A stretch of DNA of 64,000 bases from Palaemon carinicauda. Lineage: Eukaryota; Arthropoda; Malacostraca; Decapoda; Palaemonidae. The notes below the pieces were generated by a model. That model searched no databases and was not told the DNA's origin. It was given only the letters and a program-made list of their open reading frames with translations. Of the stretch, positions 1 to 10,937 are shown piece after piece; the stretch's first letter is position 1; the number at the start of each line of letters is the position of its first letter. The stretch lies in the NCBI RefSeq assembly GCF_036898095.1, contig NC_090735.1, forward strand, positions 3,266,978 through 3,330,977. Reading direction: 5' to 3'. The position numbers and the translations under genes were made by a program.

Positions 1-469
1 TAACACTAAACCATATTTCGAAAATCATAAAACTAGCATCATAATATCGTATTTCAGATAAAGATAACATTTTGCTCATAAAGAAAATTGATTTGACAAG
101 TAATAAAATTTACACCTCTCCCAACCAACTACATACACCCATAATAATGTAGTAAGATGGATATCCCCTTAGAAACATTTCTTTTTTCCAGACGTCTTTA
201 GATTTACAAAGAATGACTTAGTGTTACCTTGCCAGGAGAGAAGCCAATTGGAAAGCAAACACAGGTCTGCTGTGAGGAGAAATCCTGCAAGTTGTTAGTG
301 AAAGCTGTCACTACCTTAATTAATGTCGTCAGCACTTTGGGGTCAAACTGAGCTTCTAAGAAGAGTGTCTGCAGCGAGAAGGAAATCAGCTAGCGTTGGT
401 CAAAGATGTCATCGTCTTAATTAGTGTTGTCAGCATATTCTGTAAAGAAACTTGTGATTAACTGTTATT
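1..469. other. no recognisable feature
   Basis: AT-rich DNA with no convincing coding frame, RNA gene or structured repeat that I can recognise. Confidence 0.5.
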
Positions 470-640
470 GCCAGGGTTGACTACTGTAATTTCATCTATT
501 ACAGTCTACCCAAAGTGCAACTTAAGAAATTACAAAACATTAAACAGAGGAGCAGGACTGAAAAAAGGTGTTCCAACCCAAAAAGATTACTTCCATACTA
601 ATTGAATTATACTGGTTGCCTATTAAAGCTGGAATAGGGG
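470..640 (+). pseudogene. LINE reverse transcriptase C-terminal relic (CR1/L2-like)
   Basis: The plus strand reads DYCNFIYYSLPKVQLKKLQN and, a little later, a degraded TGCLL segment. This resembles the stretch after the RT palm in CR1/L2-type LINEs (DYCNSLYYGLP...LKKLQ...LHWLPI). Only about 55 residues survive and they end in stops, so this is a dead fragment. The clade is inferred from the motif alone. Confidence 0.6.
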
Positions 641-649
641 TTAACTAGT

Positions 650-1021
650 GCACTGTAACTGTTCAGTGGCCACTTTCCTCTTGGTAAGGGTAGAGGAGAC
701 TCTTTACCTAAGGTAAAGAGCTCTTCTAAGAAGACGCTCCAAACTCAAACCATTGTTATCGAGTCTTGGGTAGTGTCACAGCCTCTGTCTTAGGTTAGAG
801 TTCTCTTACTTAAGGGTACACTCGGGCACACTATTCCATCTTATTTCTCTTCCTCTTGTTTTGTTAAAGTTTTTATAGTTTATATAGGAAACATTCATTT
901 TAATATTGTTCTTAAAATATATAATTTTTCATGGTTTCTTTTCCTCACTAGGTTGTATTCCCTGTTGGAGCCCCAAGGCTTACAGCATCTTGCTTTTCCA
1001 CCAAGGGTTGTAGCTTAGCAA

Positions 1022-1074
<53 letters not shown>
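650..1074 (+). repeat. AAT-tailed interspersed repeat (LINE 3' tail), copy 1
   Basis: The stretch ends in the module CTCACTAGG...CCCTGTTGGAGCCCC...TTGCTTTTCCACCAAGGG...TAGCTTAGCAAGTAAT followed by (AAT)n at 1022-1073. The same module recurs at about 1320-1432 (minus), 1985-2130 (plus), 2146-2245 (minus), 2395-2475 (plus), 36419-36530 (minus) and 41640-41785 (plus). At 41.4 kb and 2.3 kb it follows an RT C-terminal coding relic, so I read it as the 3' UTR of a LINE that ends in AAT repeats. Confidence 0.65.
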
Positions 1075-1297
1075 GATATGTGCATTAACTCATATAGTTA
1101 CCAGGACAGGGCATCCAAAATATCTAAGAGAATAGCTACACATCGTACAACCAAGAAATTGTGTTCACATGAAAATAGTTACAGCTGGTTTCAAATGATT
1201 GGAACCTAGATATATGTCTACTGTATGCTTTATGGCTTTTAAATATATGGCCCCAAAATTATACAAAAAGCTCCCAGGAGACACCCAAAAGATTGAA

Positions 1298-1435
1298 TGT
1301 ATTATTATTATTATTATTACCAGCCAAGCTATAACCCTAGTTGGAAAAGAAAGATGCTATAAGCCCAAGGGCTCCAACACGGAAAAATAGCCCAGAGAGG
1401 AAAGGAAACAAGGAAATAAATAAGAGAAGCATTAA
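1298..1435 (-). repeat. AAT-tailed LINE 3' tail, copy 2
   Basis: An inverted copy of the module: (ATT)n, then CCAGCCAAGCTATAACCC, AAGCCCAAGGGCTCC and GGAAACAAGGAAATAAATAA. The (ATT)n side is the 3' end of the element. Further right, to about 1560, a weak coding relic may continue it. Confidence 0.65.
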
Positions 1436-1681
1436 CAATCAAAATAAAATATTTTATGAACAGTAACATCATGAGATTAATCTTTCTAAAGGAAACTGAA
1501 GATTTGTTTTCTAAATCCTTCGATAATGTGGATTTGAAAATAAACGAAAATATGAGGTGTGAAATAATGAATGCCTTGGAATGCATATAATAAAACCAAA
1601 ATGAATTGTGAAAGGTCTTGTAAAAGGGTCCCCTTGCTATAGAGGCCATAACTGTTATTGTAAAGTAAGTAACGAATCATG

Positions 1682-1935
1682 GGTAATATTTCAGTAGAGT
1701 CCCACCCCGCCATTACTACTTGCCAGTACATAGGAGGTCGATGTCTTTCTTTTTTCCCGAGAAGGCGAGCACACAGCACAGCAAAAACCATGAAAAACTA
1801 TCAAAATATTACCAAAATTCAATGGATTTTGCTGCCCCATGCGCTCGCTTCGCTCGGGAAAAAAGAAAAACCATCAAGCTATTATGTACTGGCAAGCGGT
1901 AATGGCCGGGTGGGACTCGACCGAAATATTACCGA
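1682..1935. mobile_element. foldback MITE-like element
   Basis: Two arms of about 90-100 bp face each other. The left arm runs GGTAATATTTCAGTAGAGTC, then a CCACCCCGCCATTACT stretch and TGCCAGTACATA. The right arm carries the same series inverted, ending GGGACTCGACCGAAATATTA. The centre holds CCCGAGAAGGCGAGC facing GCTCGCTTCGCTCGGG. No transposase is present and I did not find a clear target duplication. Confidence 0.6.
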
Positions 1936-1984
1936 ATAGTGTAGAGATACGAGAATAGTTTTAAGTTATTGAAGTATTGGAGCT

Positions 1985-2130
1985 TCTATTATTATTATTA
2001 ATTTATTCTCATTTATTTATTTCCTTATTTCCTTTCCTCACTGGGCTATTTTTCCCTATTGGAGCCCTTGGGCTTCTAGCATCTTGCTTTTCCAACTAGG
2101 GTTATAGCTTGGCTAATAATAATAATAATA
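1985..2130 (+). repeat. AAT-tailed LINE 3' tail, copy 3
   Basis: Sense copy of the module (CTCACTGGGCTATTTTTCCC ... TCTAGCATCTTGCTTTTCC ... TAGCTTGGCTAATAATAAT), ending in AAT repeats. Confidence 0.65.
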
Positions 2131-2145
2131 ATATTACTTCCTAAG

Positions 2146-2245
2146 GAAAAGCAAGATGCTATAAGCCCAAGGGCTCCAACAGGGAAAAACAGCCCAGTGA
2201 GAAAAGGAAATAAATAAGCGATAAAAGTAGTAATGAACAACTGCA
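2146..2245 (-). repeat. AAT-tailed LINE 3' tail, copy 4
   Basis: Inverted, shortened copy (GAAAAGCAAGATGCTATAAG ... GGGCTCCAACAGGG ... GGAAATAAATAAGCG) lying about 15 bp from copy 3 in the opposite orientation. The pair can form a hairpin. Confidence 0.6.
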
Positions 2246-2261
2246 ACATTTTAAAAACATT

Positions 2262-2475
2262 CAAGAGCTTTAAAATATACAGTAAGCTCCCACTAGATAT
2301 CAGAATGGCAGAATATTAAGGCTTTCAAGGAGAAACTAGAAGACTTTCTTATTATGGCGCTTTGATAATGTAGATTTTGATTGAGGTACACTCACACACA
2401 CTATTCTTTCCTTATTTACTTTCCTCACTTTTTTCCCAATTAGGGTTGTAGCCTGGCTAGTAATGATGACAATGA
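2262..2475 (+). pseudogene. LINE C-terminal coding relic plus AAT-type tail, copy 5
   Basis: The plus strand holds a KLPLDIRMAE-like stretch near 2285 (CR1/L2-type LINE C-termini read WNxLPxxIR...), followed by degraded coding sequence. A short 3' tail starts at about 2395 (CCTCACTTTTTTCCC, TTAGGGTTGTAGCCTGGC). This supports reading the interspersed module as a LINE 3' end. Confidence 0.5.
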
Positions 2476-2845
2476 TAATTTGACAGGACCAAGAAAAAGC
2501 CCTTAAATTAAAAGTAAAGTAAATTAATGTACTGTATAGGATAGCAAGATCGTAATTTGAGAATAAGTCAAAATATTATTTGTGTTTACCTTTTGTCAGT
2601 TGTCAAGTTCGTCCCGCCAACGACATGATAAATGTTGACATCATTTTTGAATAATTCTATTATATTTGATTGTAGCCTTTGATAACACATGAATTATTAG
2701 TTAATTAAAATTGAAAGAAATATTTATATGGATTAAATTCATATTTTTTATGCCTAAAAGTATTTCTACTTTGAGGTTTGTTGATGAGAAATTTGAACGA
2801 AGTTTACTTATGAGGTTTTACTCTAACAACCTTTGTCAGTTTTAG
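2476..2845. other. no recognisable feature
   Basis: AT-rich sequence without a recognisable gene or repeat structure. Confidence 0.5.
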
Positions 2846-3120
2846 GGTAGTGGCAGGGTTGCCAGATTATTTCGACTGAGTTATCGTACATGAGCCTTAA
2901 AATTGTCGTTTTTCAACCAAAATTATCGTACACAGTTTCAATATAATTATTAGGGTGTTACATGATTGACTTATTTCAAAATATTTTAGTATAATTGTTT
3001 AATTAAACCCACACACACCTACATTGTTTATACCTTAGGTATGTATCGTACATCGTACCGGACCCAAAATAATCGTACACGTACTATAATTATCGTACGA
3101 ATGGCAACCCTGGGTAGTGG
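2846..3120. mobile_element. hAT-type MITE with 8-bp target duplication
   Basis: The element itself runs 2854-3112 (259 bp). It begins CAGGGTTGCCA and ends with the exact inverse TGGCAACCCTG. It is flanked by the direct repeat GGTAGTGG at 2846-2853 and 3113-3120. An 8-bp target duplication with short TIRs starting CAG is the hAT superfamily signature. No transposase is encoded. Inside, ATCGTAC/GTACGA motifs recur, often as subterminal repeats. Confidence 0.85.
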
Positions 3121-3703
<583 letters not shown>

Positions 3704-3779
3704 TTATTTCTTCAACTTTCTGTACATTTCTAAGCTCACTTTTTTCCTGCTATATTTCAGTATCTAATTTTCTCTTCAT

Positions 3780-4490
3780 TTATTCTTCCCATTTGTCTTA
3801 TATCTCATTTAAATCTAGTAGATACTTAACTGGTTCTTTAAACTACTCCCTTCTTTTTCTTGTATGACCAGGGTTATTGTTTTCTAGGACTATATATCTT
3901 TTATTTTTCTTATTCAGGGTACTGTTACTTTACTGCAGCTTCCCATATATGACATTTTTCAGATTTTGCCCCTCTATCTCCCCTTAATGTAGTAATAGCT
4001 GTATTTTTAGTAGCACTTAATATTTTCCTACATATCCCATTTCCTATCCGTTGTAGCTTCGTTATTTCAATTCCTCTTAAGTTTATTGTATTTCATCCCC
4101 ATGGACTTGATGATAGGCCTAATGTACTACTATTCCATTTATTTTCTATCAACAATTTATTCTAAAATTTCTCTATAGTTGTATATGTTATGTTTTCCCA
4201 TTTTCATTTTCTTTAGTTATTTCTAAACCACATTTCACCATTACTGCTGGTTTTCATTATCTGTAGTGTTCACTGTAAATCTAAAACTTCCGTTATGCAG
4301 AACTAACCCGTGGTCGTTCATATAATCTATTATTATTTCCTTATTTCTATTTAAGTTTTGATAGCCTATAAATCTTACATATCTATTGATGTCCCTAATA
4401 CTATTAAAGATTATTTTTTATTTTGCTTTCTTGTATTTTCCCCAATTTATGTTTTGTCGATTTATCCAAATTTCTATCTTCAGCATTAAC
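3780..4490 (-). pseudogene. LINE C-terminal coding relic
   Basis: On the minus strand at about 4085-3937 a clean frame reads GIEITKLQRIGNGICRKILS, then NTAITTLRGD. This resembles the RT C-terminal region of some LINEs (EIxxLQxIxNxxxRxILGA...ALRGD). An upstream stretch near 4320 (MNDHGLVLHNGSF) could be an earlier part of the same element. Too little is left to name a clade. It is broken by stops. Confidence 0.5.
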
Positions 4491-5435
4491 TACTGAAAAA
4501 TAAAATGACAATAATTCAGAAGTATAATTGTATGCACTGCATTAACCATGCATTATGTCTTTAGTTCTTGTTTTCACCTTTCCTATTTCTATGCCATTTC
4601 TATACCTAGAGAGTAACATTAACCCTCTCCCTTTTTATAATGTATATCCTTCATGTTTTCTACTTTAGCGACATCTTTTAATGTGCTCCTGTAGAGCAAA
4701 AAATTTGATCTTTTTCCTAATAGAGCCTGGATGCTCAAATACAGCATGTGTTTTGATTTATGGTGATTATTCAAGTAAAGTTTTATTGAATTCTATCAAG
4801 AAATAAATCAGCTAAGAATAAAAAAATATAATCTTATTTCACAAACTATTTGGAACAATCCCTTCATATTTTTTTGTGAAACACATCGAGTATGAGTATA
4901 ATTATCGCATTGAACTAATTTTGTAGGCTTTACCCTCTAGTGCTGCTCCAAATAGGAATTCAACCCACTGCATTTTCTGCTCACATATAATATAAAACCT
5001 CCTAGAAAATCAGACATTCTGATATTCAAGTGTTTGTGACCTGTGTTGCTGGACTGTAATTTGTCTCTCAGTGCTCAAATGAATAATGTAGTAAGCATCA
5101 CTAGATATGAGAAACTTTGTATTCGTAAATAAATATCTGGATGAATGTTCGGTTAAAAACTTGCGATTAACTGTTACTACCAGAACTGATTACTGAACGA
5201 GTGCAACTATATCTACAGCAGTACGACGGTGCTATTTTGACCTGTTACCAAAGCGTCATGGATATACTCTGTACTTTTACAAATAAGCAGAGTATAATTT
5301 TGAAACTGAAGGGGTAATAAAGTATAAGAAGTGAGAACTCAAGAAAGAAATAAGAGGTAAAGGGGTAAATGAAATTGAAAGAAATATAGAAGAAAAGAGA
5401 AACGACCCAGTTGGTCTAAAAATCATAATGGCAGA
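4491..5435. other. no recognisable feature
   Basis: Low-complexity AT-rich DNA. No gene is visible. A stretch near 5150-5200 resembles 445-500 (TGCGATTAACTGTTACTACC versus TGTGATTAACTGTTATTGCC), so it is probably old LINE sequence. Confidence 0.4.
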
Positions 5436-5725
5436 AAAGATTACACTAGTGAACTTGATACTTAGGAAGCTGTCATAGTATTAAAGATAAGGTTGAATAT
5501 GAAAGATTTGAAAAAATATAGAAACATAAATTAAAATTATAGGCTTTGTAAGCTGTGCAGAGATTCATATGAAACAACTGAGCATTTGTTTAGCTATAGA
5601 GAATTAAGAACATTTAGAACCAGTGGCATAGAATTAAAAAAGAATGGAGTTGCCAACCAAAAAAGTTGCCTGATATATTAGACAGGCTAGGGAAGTTAAG
5701 AATTAAAGTATGCAAGCTATGTTCT
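5436..5725 (+). pseudogene. LINE C-terminal zinc-knuckle relic
   Basis: The plus strand reads RLCKLCRDSYETTEHLF, the CxxC...ETTEHLF pattern found at the C-terminus of many non-LTR reverse transcriptases. The last Cys/His ligand is lost and the frame is broken by stops on both sides. It may be the downstream end of the same LINE type seen inverted at 3.8-4.5 kb. Confidence 0.5.
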
Positions 5726-6135
5726 TTGCACAGGAGATAACTGATAACAATGAACTTTCTATGGATTGTAGTGCTTTGCACCAACACATCTATGTTAGTG
5801 TGCCCTCAATCATCCTGTTGTGAAGCGAGTGACAAGGAACCTGGAACCTTTGTGATCTACATCTTACATTGTGATTCCATGCGAGTGCCAAAGTATGGTG
5901 TGAGATCTACACTTTATATTATGATCTAGAACACGGAAAGTTATACTTATCAAGAAGAAAGTTCAATTGAATTAGGCAATTTGTTAGACAATACAAGTAA
6001 CTGCAAAATACTCACACATACAGTTAGGAATTACAGCCAATAAAATGTGAATTTCCATTGTTTATACATGCGCCTTAGTGCGATGCAAGTATTTTTTTCC
6101 TTGTCGATAACAATTGAATGAATGATTTAAAGTTT
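5726..6135. other. no recognisable feature
   Basis: No coding or structural signal seen. Confidence 0.45.
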
Positions 6136-6470
6136 TCAGGCATCCTGACATCTAAGGTCATTGACGCCGTGTCGATAACAAGCTAAATGGCTCCATTACA
6201 ATTTACCCAAAGTACAATTTAAGAATTTATAAAATGTAATAGAGGAGCAAGACTGGAATTGTATACTCAAGATGTTGACTAAAAGGGTAGACTGTTTAGC
6301 AAAGATTTTGCTTGCTAACAGGGTTGTAGCTCGTTCATTAAGGGGGAAGTACATGTACAGCATATTTGAGCCTCTTAGGAATGTAAAAGTGATAGCAATA
6401 TCAGACAGCGATACATGTATACATACTGGTAAATTAAAGAACCTTACTGCCAATCACACATGTGCAATAC
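6136..6470 (+). pseudogene. LINE RT relic (same type as 470-640)
   Basis: The plus strand encodes a decayed LHYNLPKVQFKNL stretch, like YYSLPKVQLKKL at about 490, followed by a short open frame (RVDCLAKILLANRV...). Inference: a second fragment of the same CR1/L2-like family. Confidence 0.4.
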
Positions 6471-6958
6471 AGCATCTCGGTGCTTGTGAGTGCTTCTGGG
6501 TGGTCCCTTGTTCCTGTTCCGGATTGCACAAGCACATGAGAGTACAGTGCAGTAGCAGCTTCTGAAGACTTTAACAAATACGAAGCAGAGGAAGAGCTAT
6601 AAGAGAAAACGCACCTCTTGTTGCCAGCCTTCTATGGGGTAGAGTTCTTGGAAACCCACAATGATTAAACTTCCATGGAAGAGACCATGGGGGCAGCATC
6701 AGCTTGTTCCTCAGCCTCCAGCACTTCCATGGGAGAAGGAGGAGTTGGGATGAAACTGCAGGGGCAGCCTTAGAAGTCATGGCAATGAGAAAAAAAAAAT
6801 TTCTACTCTAGTATAATTTTCTTGTTCTGTTGAAAGCCTTCTGTGATTCTTCAGTGTTTAAATAATTTCCATATTTTTTTCTCTCAAAGTAAAAGTTGTC
6901 ATAGTAGTTATAGATGTAAATTGTATTGGCAACCATGATTTTTTTTACAGTATAGAAC
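6471..6958. other. no recognisable feature
   Basis: Short open frames only. No gene or repeat recognised before the DIRS element starts. Confidence 0.4.
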
Positions 6959-6996
6959 AATGTTATTTTTATTAGTAAAATAAATTTTTGAATATA

Positions 6997-7154
6997 CTTA
7001 CCCGATAATCATGTAGCTGTCAACTCCGTTGCCCGACAGAATTCTATGGAGGGATACGCCAGCTATCACAATACTAGAAGGGGGTGTATTTACCAGCGCC
7101 ACCTGTGGCCAGGTACTCAAGTACTTCTTGTTGACACCTCCTCAATTATTCCTC
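6997..7154. repeat. A1 left ITR (158 bp)
   Basis: Begins CTTACCCGATAATCATGTAG and ends CTCAATTATTCCTC. By reading, it is the exact reverse complement of 13624-13781. The outer 38 bp (6959-6996) are not shared with the other end but reappear inverted in the ICR. Confidence 0.95.
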
Positions 7155-7195
7155 GGTCCACTGGTTCTCTATGGGGAGGAAGGGAGGGTCGATTA

Positions 7196-7292
7196 AATCA
7201 TGATTATCGGGTAAGTATATTCAAAAATTTATTTTACTAATAAAAATAACATTTTTCAATATTAAACTTACCCGATAATCATGTAGCTGATT
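7196..7292. repeat. A1 internal complementary region (ICR)
   Basis: The first part (from TCATGATTATCGGGTAAG to AAAAATAACATT) is complementary to the left outer end 6959-7015. The second part (TTTTTCAATATTAAAC, then TTACCCGATAATCATGTAGC) is complementary to the right outer end 13758-13795. The two halves meet without a gap, as a circle junction would. In the DIRS model this region guides circularisation of the replication intermediate. Confidence 0.92.
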
Positions 7293-7675
7293 CACACCCA
7301 GGGGGTTGGGTGAAAAACCAGTGTACAAGACTAAAGGATAGCTAAGTATCCCGTATTTCATATAATCAGTTATCCACAATAACAATGAAATAATAAGTAC
7401 CTGGTAAGGAAGTCGACTTGAACCGTTACTCTGCCTTTAATAAGATCGTCTTCCTTACTGAGCGCAGCGTTCCTCTTGGGAGGCTGAATCAACTCAAAGG
7501 TGCTAAAGTATACAGGGCTGCAACCCATACTAAAGGACCTCATCACAACCTTTAACCTCGGCGCTTCTCAAGAAAGAATTGACCACCCGCCAAATCAACA
7601 AGGATGTGGAAGGCTTCTTAGCCGACCGTACAACCCATAAAAAGTATTCAAGAGAAAGGTTAAAAAGTTATGGGA

Positions 7676-9148
7676 TTATGGGAATGTAGTGGCTGAGCCC
7701 TCGCCTACTACTGCATTCGTTGCTACGAATGGTCCCAGGGTGTAGCAGTACTCGTAAAGAGACTGGACATCTTTGAGATAGAATGATGCGAACACTGACT
7801 TGCTTCTCCAATAGGTTGCATCCATAACACTCTGCAGAGAACGGTTCTGTTTGAAGGCCACTGAAGTAGCCACAGCTCTCACTTCATGTGTCCTTACCTT
7901 CAGCAAAGCAAGGTCTTCTTCCTTCAGATGAGAATTTGCTTCTCTAATCAGAAGCCTGATGTAGTAAGAAACTGCGTTCTTAGACATTGGTAGAGAAGGC
8001 TTCTTGATAGCACACCAAAAGGCTTCTGATTGTCCTCGTAATGGTTTTGACCTTCTTAGATAGTACTTAAGAGCTCTAACTGGGCAAAGTACTCTCTCCA
8101 GTTCGTTCCCCACCATGTTGGACAGGCTTGGGATCTCGAACGACTTAGGCCAAGGACGGGAAGGAAGCTCGTTTTTAGCCAAAAAACCGAGCTGCAAGGA
8201 ACATGTAGCCGTTTCAGATGTGAAACCTATGTTCCTGCTGAAGGCGTGGATCTCACTTACTCTTTTAGCTGTTGCTAAGCACACGAGGAAAAGAGTTTTT
8301 AATGTGAGGTCCTTAAAAGAGGCTGATTGGAGCGGTTCAAATCTTGATGACATTAGGAACCTTAGGACCACGTCTAGATTCCAGCCTGGGGTGGACAACC
8401 GACGTTCCTTTGAGGTCTCAAAAGACCTAAGGAGGTCCTGTAGATCTTTGTTGGAGGAAAGATCCAAGCCTCTGTGGCGGAAAACCGCTGCCAACATACT
8501 TCTGTAACCCTTGATCGTAGGAGCTGATAGGGATCTTACGTTCCTTAGATGTAACAGGAAGTCAGCAATCTGGGTTACAGTGGTACTGGTTGAGGAAACT
8601 GCATTGGCCTTGCACCAGCTTCGGAAGTCTTCCCATTTAGACTGATAGACTCTGAGAGTGGATGTCGTCCTTGCTCTGGCAATCGCTCTGGCTGCCTCCT
8701 TCGAAAAGCCCCTAGCTCTTGAGAGTCTTTCGAAAGTCTGAAGGCAGTCAGACGAAGAGCGTGGAGGTTTGGGTGTACCTTCTTTACGTGAGGTTGACGC
8801 AGAAGGTCCACTCTTAGAGGAAGAGTCCTGGGAACGTCGACCAGCCATTGCAGTACCTCGGTGAACCATTCTCTCGCGGGCCAGAGGGGAGCAACCAACG
8901 TCAGCCGTGTCCCTTTGTGAGAGGCGAACTTCTGAAGTACCCTGTTGACAATCTTGAACGGCGGGAATGCATACAGGTCGAGATGGGACCAATCCAGCAG
9001 AAAGGCATCCACGTGAACTGCTGCTGGGTCTGGAATCGGAGAACAATACAAGAGGAGCCTCTTGGTCATCGAGGTAGCGAATAGATCTATGGTTGGCTGA
9101 CCCCACAGGGCCCAAAGTCTGCTGCAAACATTCTTGTGAAGGGTCCAC
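7676..9148 (-). CDS. DIRS tyrosine recombinase, open frame (A1)
   Basis: An open frame of 490 codons. Residues up to about 140 overlap the RT/RNase H frame in another phase, so the true start is uncertain; overlap of these two genes is normal for DIRS. The recombinase proper runs from about 140 to 470: an N-terminal SAM-like core-binding part (YQSKWEDFRSWC ... IADFLLHLR ... IKGYRSMLA), then the catalytic part with Arg296 (TAKRVSEIHAF), His421-x-x-Arg424 (RTHEVRAVATS), Trp447 and the candidate nucleophile Tyr457 (ASFYLKDV). All key residues are present and there is no stop. It would integrate a circular DNA copy by strand exchange. It is the only apparently intact enzyme in this copy. Whether it is expressed cannot be seen. 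Confidence 0.88.
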   Translation of the reverse strand: MDPSQECLQQTLGPVGSANHRSIRYLDDQEAPLVLFSDSRPSSSSRGCLSAGLVPSRPVCIPAVQDCQQGTSEVRLSQRDTADVGCSPLARERMVHRGTAMAGRRSQDSSSKSGPSASTSRKEGTPKPPRSSSDCLQTFERLSRARGFSKEAARAIARARTTSTLRVYQSKWEDFRSWCKANAVSSTSTTVTQIADFLLHLRNVRSLSAPTIKGYRSMLAAVFRHRGLDLSSNKDLQDLLRSFETSKERRLSTPGWNLDVVLRFLMSSRFEPLQSASFKDLTLKTLFLVCLATAKRVSEIHAFSRNIGFTSETATCSLQLGFLAKNELPSRPWPKSFEIPSLSNMVGNELERVLCPVRALKYYLRRSKPLRGQSEAFWCAIKKPSLPMSKNAVSYYIRLLIREANSHLKEEDLALLKVRTHEVRAVATSVAFKQNRSLQSVMDATYWRSKSVFASFYLKDVQSLYEYCYTLGPFVATNAVVGEGSATTFP

Positions 9149-10058
9149 TCTGTGGGGATGACCTGACCCTTCCGGCTGAGGCGATCTGCCATGACATTCA
9201 TATCGCCCTGAATGAGCCTCGTTACCAGCGTGAGCTTTCGATCTTTGACCAAATGAGGAGGTCCCTTGCGATCTCGAACAACTTCCTCGAATGAGTCCCT
9301 CCCTGCTTGGAGATGTAAGCCAAGGCTGTGGTGTTGTCGGAGTTCACCTCCACCACCTTGTTTAGTTGGAGGGACTTGAAGTTTATCAAGGCCAGATGAA
9401 CTGCCAACAACTCCTTGCAATTGATGTGAAGTGTCCTTTGCTCCTGATTCCATGTTCCCGAGCATTCCTGTCCGTCCAGTGTCGCACCCCAGCCCGTGTC
9501 CGATGCGTCCAAGAAGAGACGGTGGTCGGGGGTCTGAACAGCCAATGGTAGACCTTCCTTGAGAAGAATGCTGTTCTTCCACCACGTTAGAGTAGACCTC
9601 ATCTCTTCGGAAACAGGAACTGAGACCGTCTCTAGCGTCATGTCCTTTATCCAGTGAGCAGCTAGATGATACTGAAGGGGGCGGAGGTGGAGTCTCCCTA
9701 ACTCGATGAACAGGGCCAGCGATGAAAGTGTCCCTGTTAGACTCATCCACTGCCTGACTAAGCATCGGTTCCTTCTCAGCATGCTCTGGATGCATTCTAG
9801 GGCTTGGAAGATCCTTGGGGCCGACGGACAAGTCCGAAAAGCTCGACTCTGAAGATCCATACCCAAGGAGACAATGGTCTGGGATGGAACGAGCTGAGAC
9901 TCCTCAAAATTGACCAGGAGGCCCAGTTCCTTGGTCAGATCCATAGTCCATTTGAAAATCTCCAGACAGCGACGACTTGTGGGAGCTCTTAAAAGCCAGT
10001 CGTCTGACGGAGCCGGACATAAGATCATGATACTGCTGCACAGTCTGTGAACTGTCAA
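8575..10058 (-). pseudogene. RT/RNase H/methyltransferase-like gene, truncated and frameshifted (A1)
   Basis: Minus strand. The frame enters at SDDWLLRAPT, the tail of the RT catalytic YLDDWL motif, so fingers and palm including motif A are gone. Upstream sequence is Gag-like, joined directly at the deletion near 10000. The RT thumb follows (NFEESQLVPSQ, VSLGMDLQSR), then RNase H with FLDASDTGWG, CKELLAVHLA and NSDNTTALAYISKQGG. Near 9236-9250 the frame shifts by one. The second frame carries MNVMADRLSRKG, the dam-like methyltransferase region (TIDLFATSMTKR, LYAFPPFKIV) and ends inside the recombinase gene. This is a dead polyprotein. Confidence 0.85.
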
Positions 10059-10609
10059 TCATGGGCAAGCGAGGAAGTATAGTGACAACCCGAATCTGTC
10101 TAGACTGTCTGGGTCGTACAGACAACTCCTTAACGGGTTGCTGAGGTTGCCGCACTGCGTCACAACAAGTCACTTCTGTTGGTTGTTGAACGTCTTCCCC
10201 GTGACACATTGACTCCGTAAACAAAAAATCCTCTAACAAGGACTAAGCTTGGACTGCATGTCATGCAACACAGCTCAAGGTCTATGGGAGCAGGTGTGGT
10301 AACAGACGGGATTAGCGACTGAAGTGGAACCATAACCTTCCCTGTAAGCATGTTATGCTTAAATAAAAGTCCATAAGAGGTTATGCAGCTAAAGGCTCCC
10401 TCCAAATGACAGAGTCCTCAAGGGAATATCAGAAGGAGGGAGAAAAGAACTTTCTCATCTACAGGGACCTTATCCTAGAAAAGCTAAGTTCTCTGAGTGA
10501 GGGTTCACTGGTGCAAAAGCAGCAGACTAGAAGGCAACGTTATGAAACTGCTTGACAGTCTAGTGAGTTGGCAACAACCCAAGATGTGTGACTGAGAAGC
10601 ATGCGGTAA

Positions 10610-10810
10610 GGTATGCAGAGCATGATGTATGCAGAGTATGCTGTATGCAGAGCATGCTGTATGTAGAGCATGTTGTATGCAGAGCATGCTGAATGCAGAG
10701 CATGCTGTATGCAGAGCATGTTGTATGCAGAGCATGCTGAATGCAGAGCATGCTGTATGCTGAGCATGTAGTAAGCAGAGCCTGCTGTAAGCAGAGCCTG
10801 CTGTAAGGAA
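10610..10810. repeat. 16-bp minisatellite in A1
   Basis: About 12 tandem units of GCAGAGCATGCTGTAT with C/T and T/A variants. Because 16 is not a multiple of 3, all three minus frames stay open and show a 16-residue periodic peptide (HALHTACSAYS type). It occupies the same Gag-side position as a 21-bp minisatellite in copy A2. Confidence 0.9.
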
Positions 10811-10937
10811 AGCAGAGCGTGTGCATGGCGTTTAACATTTCTCAGAAATTCCATGACCAGTGCTAGAGTGCTTTATGCATGCTTGCATGGGGATTAAAAA
10901 TCAACATAATGTTTACCTTACATTCATAACTCATGAT

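Noticed and set aside
7046..7240. 64-codon plus-strand frame
   Set aside because: It lies across the DIRS left ITR and ICR and has no coding features.
10616..10808. CRISPR-like array
   Set aside because: Units are directly tandem without spacers, in a eukaryotic retroelement. The same holds for 61525-61755.
10505..10854. Periodic peptide frames (HALHTACSAYS) as a repeat protein gene
   Set aside because: All three frames are open because the DNA is a 16-bp minisatellite inside a DIRS element.
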